From Apostichopus japonicus (Eukaryota > Echinodermata > Holothuroidea > Aspidochirotida > Stichopodidae), in NCBI RefSeq assembly GCF_037975245.1, contig NC_092578.1, positions 6,909,501 to 6,973,500 on the forward strand: a stretch of DNA of 64,000 nt. The letters run 5' to 3'. A program made the position numbers and the translations under genes. Shown one piece after another: positions 47,601 to 59,600 of this stretch. The notes under the pieces were generated by a model, which saw only the letters and a program-made list of their open reading frames with translations, did not search any database and was not told where the DNA came from. Position 1 is the stretch's first letter. Every line of letters starts with the position of its first letter.

Positions 47601-50600
47601 AAGGTGCAAAGGTGCAAGGAGAGAGGTCCAGCATTCTTTCCAAACTTACTGCTCTTCTGTATTTTCGGATACTGCTACATGCACGATGAAACAAAAAAAA
47701 TCCATATTTAGAACGTGCTTTTGTGCCAAAGTAAAAGAGTGCGAGGTGGAAGAATTGACACTGTAAAGAACTAAAGAAAAGAAGTCTTTTTCACCTGTTT
47801 ACCAGATCTAGGACATAGATGAAGTCATCATACTTCACGCTAGACAGATCTGTGGCTATGAGGAATAGTTTCACCTTCTGTTGAACATCCTGAAAAGACA
47901 CACACAATAACAAAAAAATACACTTCTATAAGTAAAGAACCCTATCACAAGTTAATCATAACAAGTCATATCCTATGACACATGCATTATGTACACGTAT
48001 ACAAAATACACATTAAAGGAAACTATTTACATGACATTTCCATGATACCTGCATGTTTACCAATCATGTCATTTAAGATTATGTTCTAACAAGTACACAT
48101 AAAATACTGATAAAGGAACCTATCACATGACATTTCTGTTACACCTGTATGTTTACCAATCGTGACATTTTATATTCTAACAACTAATATGTGTTATGCC
48201 TGCATGCTGACTAATAATGTCATACTTAGACCATGATTTAACTAATGGATGCAAACTATTCATATGAGAAGACTATCACAAACCACCTGCATGCTCCATG
48301 ATCACAATATCCTGTTGATAGCAGAACAATGTTTTGACATATATGTGACCCCATTATCCATGCAGTATATACAAACCACCTGCATTACACCTGCATGTTC
48401 AATGATCACAATATCCTGGTGATAGCAGTACCATGTTTTGACATATATATGTCCACAGTATCCATGCAGTATACACAAACCACCTGCATTACACCTGCAT
48501 GCTCAATGATCACAATATCCTGGTGACAGCAGGACCATGTTCTGACATATATGTGTCCACAGTATCCATGCAGTATACACAAACCACCTGCATTACACCT
48601 GCATGTTCAATGATCACAATATCCTGGTGATAGCAGGGGCATGTTTTGACATATGTGTCCACAGTATCCATGCAGTATACACAAACCACCTGCATTACAC
48701 CTGCATGCTCAATGATCACAATATCCTGGTGATAGCAGTACCATGTTTTGACATATATGTCCACAGTATCCATGCAGTATACACAAACCACCTGCATTAC
48801 ACCTGCATGATCAATGATCACAATATCCTGGTGATAGCAGGACCATGTTTTGACATATATGTGTCCACAGTATCCATGCAGTATACACAAACCACCTGCA
48901 TTACACCTGCATGCTCAATGATCACAATATCCTGGTGATAGCAGGACCATGTTTTGACATATATATGTCCACAGTATCCACGCAGTATACACAAATCACC
49001 TGCATTACACCTGCATGCTCAATGATCACAGTATCCTGGTGATAGCAGGACCATGTTTTGACATACATGTGTCCACAGTATCCATGCAGTATACACAAAC
49101 CACCTGCATTACACCTGCATGCTCAATGATCACAATATCCTGGTGATAGCAGGACCATGTTTTGACATATATATGTCCACAGTATCCACGCAGTATACAC
49201 AAATCACCTGCATTACACCTGCATGCTCAATGATCACAGTATCCTGGTGATAGCAGGACCATGTTTTGACATATATGTGTCCACAGTATCCACACAGTAT
49301 ACACAAACCACCTGTATTACACCTGCATGTTCAATGATCACAGTATCCTGGTGATAGCAGGAGCATGTTTTGACATATATGTGTCCACAGTATCCATGCA
49401 GTATACACAAACCACCTGCATTACACCTGCATGCTCAATGATCACAATATCCTGGTGATAGCAGGACCATGTTTTGACATATATATGTCCACAGTATCCA
49501 CGCAGTATACACAAATCACCTGCATTACACCTGCATGCTCAATGATCACAGTATCCTGGTGATAGCAGGACCATGTTTTGACATATATGTGTCCACAGTA
49601 TCCACACAGTATACACAAACCACCTGTATTACACCTGCATGTTCAATGATCACTTTATCCTGGTGATAGCAGGACCATGTTTTGACAAATATGTGTCCAC
49701 AGTATCCATGCAGCATACACAAACCATGTACATCCTCACCTGCCATATCCTAGCCAGACCTCGTTCTAACTTTTGATTTATGTACAGCATGTTGATAGCA
49801 CCACCCATATTGTCATCACTTTCAACCTCCTCTGTACAAAGGAAGAACAGAAAAGAAACAATATAAACCATAAATTATTTTGAACTTTGACAATTATTGC
49901 CACCATTCAATCAACATAATTCAGGTTTAAGTGGCATCTACTCTTAGAGTTTTGTACACCAATCCTTATTATTTCATGTTTCTTTTTCAAAATGTGAGAA
50001 CAGACATTCTGTAAAAAATTTGCAACAACAGCTGTTGTCACATAATTAATAATGCAACAAATCAAAAGCATAACATCATTTTTGAGGTCAAAGTAATAAC
50101 AACCAGTTATCGACCTCTTCATTAACCCTCCCCTATCCCCCTCCCTTACCCCAACAGGGATTGGAGAGAAACTAAAAAAAAAAAAGAAAAAAAAAAGGAG
50201 AGTACAGAAAATGTTTACCTCAATGTGTGCTGGTTGACCCCCCCTCCCCTCACCCCTGGCTGTTCTTTCCCCTTGCAAAACAGGCCATGTAGGTTGAGTC
50301 ACTTTGAATGGAATGACCTGGTCAAATATGAAACCCTCAACTCACCAGACGGTACTTCCTCTTCTGCCGCACTTTGCCTCTTGTGCCAGTCCATTGTTTT
50401 GTAGTAACTTTTCATTACTTCCCATAATGCCTTGCAGAGGTCGACCAAACAAGGTATGTATGTTTCTAAGTCAACATGCTGGAAGGGAGAGAAAAAAGGT
50501 AAAACAATTAAAATGATACAAACTTTCACTTTAAGTGGAAGAGAATTAACAATTCGCTCTATAACAAAACTGGTTTCAAGAAATTTTATTTGATTTATTT

Positions 50601-53600
50601 TTTTGTACTATCCACAAAAAACCCACATTAATCTCAATTTGCATGTACAGAAGAAATAAGCAGTTAAAAATTCAAGGGAGGGGGAGAAAAAAGCCTCAAT
50701 GTCTCTTATTGGTTAAGATGATATTTCACTTTGACGATCAATAAATGGGTTGAAAAGTGAAACTGATACGAAACTGGTGATAAGAATGCTTACAGAACAC
50801 AAATCTTTAAATTGCATCTTTTGAAATCTTGAGTCGGTCGTAGCCGTCACGAGCTGTACGTAGCCGAGTACAATCTGGAAAGCGATGTTGTGGATGGAAC
50901 TAGTAAAATGCATATGAAGCTGGTTCATAGCAGTCTGGTGAACAAAACATACATATTCATGAGATAAATATATAGAATGGATGATGATACTTTATTTTAA
51001 TTTAATTTTTTATGCATATAATATACTTGATCAACCATGATCTCACCTTATCATCAGACTAAGGCTACATTTTAAGGCTATATCCTAACGAAAGTGCATT
51101 TCCATGAACAGAAGAATTTTCAGTTTGCCATGCATATATTCTTCACAAACAAGATAATTTCCTATGGATATTTTGCCAAGCAAGGGTGTGGATAGATGGG
51201 GGTAATGTTTTTATTCATAAACATGATCAAACAATTGTACTGTTTACCTATTCATGCATATGCATGACCAAACAATAACTTCCCATTTGCATAGGAAATA
51301 CTGTAACTACAACACCTTGATTCATATTTCAAATCCTGTGTAAGAGACCACGTTTCGTAGCAAATGGGAGTTTCATGCATTTGAAGGAATGTATATGCAG
51401 ATGCACAAGAAAACTGCTATTCCTCAAAACTGTCAATATTTTACAAAAGCCATTACACATGTAGTGTTATGTTACAAATATATATTTTATTTTATTTATT
51501 AATTATTATTATTATTTTTTATTTTATTTATCCCCCTTCTTTCTTATCAAAGAGGCACTACAGGGCATGTAACCAGGGTAGTTGCTAGGGTCTTGTGATT
51601 GGGAGTGTAGAATCAAAATATTCCAACAAAGAATCATCATTTTCCAACTGGGTGGATTCGTGCCATACCCCGAATTCCAAATTTTCAGCAGCATATTAAC
51701 ACGAGTTGGTTGTCAATTCTTTGTACCTTAAATATGCTATACCGGGTACTTAGTAATAAAGTGCTAAATGGTTATCAATGCCTTAAGGATTGAGTTGTTT
51801 GTGGCAAGAAACTTAAAACTTTCTGATAAATTTGCACGATTATGAAAACACAGCCTTAGTAGGCTTAGCACGTTAGGGAAAACTTGCTTCAATTCATCAA
51901 ACACACAGAGACACACACACACAAACAGATTTTAAGCTTCGTCTCTGATCTTTACCTCAGGTAAATTTATGAAGGTTCTCTGTAGGTATGATGATATCAC
52001 ACACATGTATGTACATGCAATTAGCAATTCTTTCAATACCAGCTTATAACTAGTAATTTGAGTAAACTGTTTGTGAGGTATTACTAGTTTCTATGTACCA
52101 GTTCTTTTTTATATAGCCAATGAAACCTTACACCAATTTGACACTGGGAACTGAAGCTTTGACTTGACGTCTACAAATTTCCAAGTAATGACAGAATCAA
52201 ACGTCGAAAGAAAAGTCTGCTTAAACTGCTGGCATGCTGTTAATGATATCCTTGAAGAAGGTACATGGTCATGGTAGAGAAAAAAAAATTCTTTATAAAA
52301 GTCGACAGCAAACCATGTAACATGCAAGCAATCCAGAGGTTCTTTTGAGCCAATGAATTAACGACAGTCGTTATATTCCACGCGTGACACCCAAAAAGTA
52401 TCGTCACAATACACACTTCGCTTCCAACATTAAAATTTTTAATAAATTTCAATAATGTTATGACTCAATTTGTTGGACTAATCTGTTTTCTCTCGACTCG
52501 TTCAGTTTGATACAATTCTTCAGATCTCCATCCTCCTCCTGTTTGTTTTAACTCACCTCAGTTTTTCCGAGAAGTTTATAAGCCGCCTGAAGTTTGTCAT
52601 AGTGAATGATATCAAAGTTTGTACAAGTTTTGGCAAGCGCTTTGTCTAACTGTTCCTGAAGTAGAAAAGAAAAAGAAGGAAAAATTGGCGCCGGGGTCAT
52701 TAATTCTACCCTAGAGACGTTCAGACAAATAATCTAACCCAGTACTTACACTGTGAATAGCAGTAAAACCAATATCCCGAAGAACAATGATCTTAAACAC
52801 TTGGCTATAAGAAAGGATTGTCTAGTGGTACTTCTGAAGGAAGGACAAAGGAACATGTTGGAAAGAGGGGAAGGAGAGGTGGTATAGGGAAGGGGAAAGG
52901 GAGAGTGGAGAGGAGGTGGGAATAGGAAAGGAGGAAGGGGAGGGGGAATCTGGAAGGAGTTACAATTACCGCGAGCTGAAAATGTAACACCTTGTTCTTA
53001 TCATTCCACATTGCTCATGTCTGTGATCATTCTTCCCTCTCCCCTCCCCACACAACTCTCACAACCCACCCCACCACAGCCCAATCTGATTGTAAATCTG
53101 GAAAGTGAACGCTGATAAAAATCTCAGTACTTTCCCTCAGTAAATGTATTAGGCAGTGTATTCAAAGCTGAGAGCAGACTACCAAAACTCACAAAAAGTA
53201 TAGCTTGGTGCACTTTAAACTGTTAACACTGAATTCAGTAACAGAATCGGAAAGTAAGAATGACTAAATGCTCACCCGACAACCAAATACTTGATCACAA
53301 CCTGCAGTTGATAATGAATGCTGAACATTGTTTTTTTTTAATGCTTTTCAATGCATTTCAATGCTTTTTGTTTTTGCTACAACCTAGTCTCTATCATCCC
53401 TTAATAAATATTGAGCCATTTTCAATTTACACAATCGATACCTCAATCATCTCCAGTGTATCTTGAAGCTTGGAACTCAGTTCACTGAAATGAAAAACAA
53501 AAAAGACATATTTTTATGTGGAAATACTTAATATGTGATAATGTGATCAACTGATGCAGCCCTATGTATGATACACCACTATACATAGACATATTGAAAG

Positions 53601-56600
53601 AGTTCCAGGCTCCAAAAATGCAAACCATGAGCATCTCTACCCTACTACCCCATCCCCCAATGTCAAAAACTGCAGTCTCCCAGATGTATTTCCACCATGT
53701 ATTTTAGTCTTGCTTTTCATTTTGAGAATGTGGGTAGCATCCTCCCACACCCCACTCCCCTCCCCTTCTCCCACCACCACCTCTTTGCTATTTCAATACT
53801 TTGGAGTTTCCTGATTTATTTCCACAGTGCATTTTAGTCTTTCATTTCATTTTGAGAATGTGGGTAAAATCCTTCCCACACCCCCTCCCACCCACTCCCT
53901 CCCCCCGATCTCCTTCTCCCACCACCACCTCTTTGCTATTTCAATAATTAGGAGTTTCCTGATGCATTTCCACCATGTATTTGAGTCTTTCTTTTCATTT
54001 TGAGAATGTGGGTAGCATCCTCCCACACCCCACTCCCCTCCCCTTCTCCCACCACCACCTCTTTGCTATTTCAATACTTTGGAGTTTCCTGATTTATTTC
54101 CATAGTGTATTTTAGTCTTTCTTTTCATTTTGAGAATGTGGGTAAAATCCTTCCCACACCCACCCCCCCCCCCATTCTCATTCTCACACCACCACACCTC
54201 TTTGCTATTTCAATACTTCAGAGTTTCCTGATGTATTTTCACCATGTATTTTAGTATTACTTTGCATTTTCAAAATGAGTATAACATCCTCCTATTGCAC
54301 CCTCCCGGACATCACCCTTCCCGTTAATAAATCCAAATGAAATCACCATCAGCTTCTAGCATTAGTTGCAACCTCGTGAAATTACGTGCAGTGCATTTTC
54401 ACGCCTACCTTATACACTTGTAATGTCTAAACGTCACTGCAGCATTTTGACATTCCAAACAAAGTTGGATGGCTCCTGGATAATCTTCCTCCTAACAAAC
54501 AAATAAATAAATAATACAAAAATTATCGATCGTAATAAATTGAATGATTCAAATTAATTGCCGCTACTACTAACTAAATATGCCATGAAACATATGACAA
54601 TGGGCTTTTAATAGTCACTAGACTTTAAGGAAGAGGCTGTCCATCTTCTTATCGCATTTCGTCCCTTGTTGAAAGGTAGCAGACTTTTTTGGAGACAAAT
54701 GTTGGGTTTATACCCAATGAATCAAAGACTAACATATTTTGAGACCGTTTTCTAATGATTTTTGGGGTAATGGATGCGATTTTTTTCCTGAAATGTCTAT
54801 AGAAACAATATTAAAACAATTTGGCAACTCATAAAGTTTAGAGATACTAACTGTTTTATCCAATACAGATTATTAAATTTTGATATGCGTTATTATTCAT
54901 ATACAAAGCTTCCATGTTTATGTCTGATTTTCATCGCTCATGGTGCAATGTAGTTTGATTAAAAGCAACAGATTACATTTTTCAGTTTCCTAAGTATCGT
55001 TTAAGTTTAAGCAATAGTCAAATCAAGAAGATCATGATGAATTCCATGCAAATTGAAGCTTTTAAGCGATAATAAAAACAGAGTGAGATAAAAGAAAAAA
55101 ATTATTAAATGCATCTTACCTCTAACATTTCTCGAAGCCTAATATCAGTTTGTTGCTGGCAAAAAACAAAAAACAAAAAAAAATTGAAAGAGAAAGAAAA
55201 TGAAAATGTCAGAGTTTGATTTGTCTTCAAATTCACTTTTAATGAAACAAAACAATATGAATTCAGACAAATCAAAACTATACTCAAAGGAAACAAAATC
55301 ATTTTTAGAAATACTATTCATAAATTTATTTTCAATGTTGGAAGAATACTTGAATTTACAAGCACATGTGCAAACTCATTACAAAGAAAGAATGTTGTTG
55401 TCTATAAAGGGACTGTTATCTTTGAAAAGGAGAACTCACCAATGTTTTTATTGTATGTAGAGACTTGAGTAAATTCAGCAGTTGCAATTTTTTCTTGTTT
55501 TTTGACATAATGCCCAGGCTTGCGACAGTAAATCCCTGCATCGTCATGTGTAACTCACTGTCAGAATAGAAATGAAGACATTGCATAGTTTTTCATAGAG
55601 CCTGCATATTGTGCATAATTTTAATAATCCTGTTGATGTTATGTGATACAAGATACAATGTACTATGCTTGGCTTTCAGGGTATTTCTTCATATCTGAAC
55701 CCATGCTATGCTATCTTGCCATTGTCTTACTATACTATATAACACTATTTATGCAATACATTACTATATTACAGGAGAGTATGCTACTCTGAACTACTCT
55801 GTATTGTACTTTACTATACTACAATATACTTAACTATACTGTCATATACAATACTGTACTACAATATTCCATACTACACTGCAATATACTTCACTATACT
55901 ATACCATTCTATACCATTCTATACTATACTATACTATACCACAAAATTCTATAGTATACCACACTATACTATACCATACTGTACTGCACTATACTACAGT
56001 ACTCCATACTATTCTGTTCTATACTATACCAATATAACATACAATATTCTATACTATACAATACCATAACATACTGTACCATGCTGTACTATACTATAGT
56101 ACACTATACTATTCTGTACTATACTATACCATAACATACTGTACTGTGCTGTACTATACTATAGTACACTATACTATTCTGTACTATACTATAACACAAT
56201 ATAATACAATATTCTATACTATAATATACTATACTATACTTTACATGACTATGCTATACTATACCATAACATACTGTACTGTGCTGTACTATACTATACT
56301 ACACTATACTATACTGAACCAAAATATACTCTACTATACTGTACTATGCTACTATACTTTGCAAGACTAGACTAGTATGGTCAGTTTACTTTTCTACACT
56401 TTATCAGGCCTAGATTTTCACAATTCAACCTATTACTAACAAATGTCAGTGGATAAAAATTTTACTTGCCTAAATCAAATTCCCACTGGCACTTTCCTGG
56501 GATTAATACAAAACTAAATGTGTGTCTAACACTTGCAGAAGCCTAAATTTCAAGGCGCTGCACTACACTTTCCTTTCTGTACAACAATGACATTTGTTTC

Positions 56601-59600
56601 TAACCAGAAAATGATTTTCTTTCTTTTTTTAATTAAACTAAAGACACAAAAAATTACTAAAGATAGAGAAGATATCTTCCTAAGTTGCCAATGTTTCACA
56701 AAGTGGCTTGTTGAATTCATGACAAATAGGACAAAAAAGGTAAAGCTCCATTTTACCTTCGACCATTTCTGCAAATGACACGAGCATTTTCCAAACATTC
56801 TTCCAGTTCCGTAACCCTTCCAAGTTCCTAAGAAAAAATGAGAAACGAAAAAAGTGTTGTCCAGATGTTCATCGAAACAACTTACTCAACCCACAGATTT
56901 TCTTTTACTTTCATCAAACCGTCACTAAAATACAATTAAATTTTTTACACATTATTTTTGCAATTTATACAAATTGACTGTTGTGTTTGAAAGAACCCTG
57001 CGAGTACATTGTTGCATTTTGTGAAGCAAATGTGAAATTTCTTAAAGTCTTATAGCGAGAACCTTGACTGTTCCTAAATCATACGTACCTTGCTATAAGA
57101 TGCCTGGTTAGCCAAAATGACGTCAGACATTTTCTTAGAGACCTGGGTATGGAAGACAAGATGTTGGACATGTCCACATAACCAACCAAAAAGTCTTTTA
57201 TAGAGCCAGTAAAAAACAAAATAATTCTCCAAAAATACTCAAACATTGTTTATTCCAAAATAGGATTGGCATAAAAAAAGTCAACGTAGCATCATGTACT
57301 GAATTCTGGAAAGTTTCCCAGTACTATCATAATACCATTACAATGCAGTTCAGCAAGCCTATTGAGCATTTCAACTTCCTGTATATGTTAAATACTAAGT
57401 TGTTGTAAAAGCACTTGGACCATTAAGCTTTTAGAAATGGAATGGAATCACTTTACTATTCTTGCTAATGGACATTAAGCTGTTGTGGGAATCTTTTTTT
57501 TTAAGCTGAATTGTTTAAGTTTAATTTATAGCAATCTAATATTCCCCATGTTCAGTATTGTTCTCATGGAAAAACTGGTGGAAAACGGATGATATATGTG
57601 GGGAAAAAAAATTGGTGATATAAGATGCTTGGCAATCTAAACTGATTTTTATATATATGCCATTTACCTGCTATAATCTAGATATGATTTGCCTATATCT
57701 GTATTAAGTATATGCTGTAGTACAAGTCAGTGCAGGTAACAAATGAAAATATGGAATCACTTTACTATTCTTGCTAATTGACAATAAGCTGCTACATTTG
57801 TATTAAGTATATGCTGTAGTACAAGTCAGTGCAGGAATACAAATGAAAAGTGGCATTCTCACCGCCTGTAACTGCCTTCTGAGGCGGTTTCTGTCTTCAT
57901 CAATTGCCTTCAGTTGAATGTTATCTAGTTCATCTGGGATTTTCTAGAGAGATGAAAAAAAAGAAAAAGAAAGGTGGATGATGATCATTGTTGCTTTCGA
58001 AATTGTTTTTTTTTTTTTAACAAGGCTCCAACAAGTTACATAAGTGATGTATTAATGAGAATGTGTTGAAACTCAAGAACACTCTTTTGTGATCAGACAA
58101 ACTTGTAGTATATATACAACAGGATGAGAATCAGTAAAAGTAGTATTTCTTTAGTATGAGTATGAGTATAAGTAAGAGTACAAGGCTGTAAGCAGGAGTA
58201 CAAATACACGAGTACAGACTCATTACAAGTCTGTAGTCAGATAACCAGATTTGCTACAAGATGTCTTTAGTCAGTATAAAACCTACCTCTAATTCATACT
58301 TGCTGCTGTCAAAAGTATCATCTCTTAGGTAATACTCCTCAATACTTGCAATCACCTGTAAAAGAATGAATAATATTAATGAAAGTTATAATACATAGTA
58401 TCAAGTTATTGCCTTTGGAAGTTTTCTTCCGTTACAACTGCAGCAGTTTCATAAGATAAGGAATTCCTGTGGCAAAAGTTGACTATTTCAAGCTATCATT
58501 TTCAAAATAATATTTCTCTGTTTCAAAACTTTTATTGTTGATATCATCCACAAAAATGTTTCTTCTTTATATTCCATTTTAAAAGATTTTCAATTTCTTT
58601 AAAGTTAAATACTGCAAACATTGGAGACAAAATATCTAAAGCCCTGTAAGATGCTAAAAACAACATTGTATATCACAAGCAGTTCTTTCATAATTGGCCC
58701 TGTTGGTGAAGAGTTTTGTATGCTGTAAGGTGTGAATTTTGTTTATATGATCTCCCCCAAATGTTTAAATCAAGTTATGTTTTTTGTTTTAAACCATCAA
58801 AACAGGACTGTTACTGATACGAGAGAATGCACTGAGCATCTTCAACAGAGATCTACTCACCTCTTCTTCAGTTGTAGGATCATTTGGAAATTCTCTCTCA
58901 TCCTGTACATTACAGAAAGCACAAAAATCTGTCAAACTTTGTCAGCTGTCTTTAACAAGATCAATTTTGTTAAATTTTCAAATTTTTAATTCAGGGGGAA
59001 TTATGAATGACACCTCTTGAAAAGACCATGTTTCATTTTGTCAACAATTTTTAACTAACATATCAAGTTTTACTAAAAAGAAGATTGCAATTAATTGATA
59101 CTACGAAACCCAGGACCAGATTTTCCACAAAGTTTAGTAAATAAGGGATTGATAAATTTGATTCCAATCTCAACAGTCGAGTACCAAATATGCAAATTGA
59201 AACTGAGTACCAAATATGCATACTGCCTGACAGTATGCTTTCTCGAGTTCGATAGCAGATGAACTTATGCCAAGCCTAAGTTGCAAGATGACAGCAAAAC
59301 ATGTTACTGATATGTAATTAAGTTACTTACTAGTGTATTACAACTCATTGGGCAAGGAGAAGCATACATATTGTTGTATCTTCTTCATATAAAGATATTA
59401 ACGAGGTAATAATGACGTGGATACACAAGTCATGAGAGAACTCCAATAAATTACAGTAGGTTAAGCAGTTGTGTATATTAAACTGTATTCAAAGATCATT
59501 AAAGCAACTGACATAATGTGATATGGTGACATAAAACAAAGAACCATATGATTCAGCATTGTAACGAATGCAGGATTCTGCGTCCGGGACGCAATGTTAT

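Noticed and set aside
48510-48890. 126-codon minus-strand frame
   Set aside because: A read-through of the 104-bp minisatellite, repeating every ~35 residues. No coding signature beyond the repeat.
56146-56370. 74-codon plus-strand frame
   Set aside because: Translation of the ACTAT pentanucleotide array.
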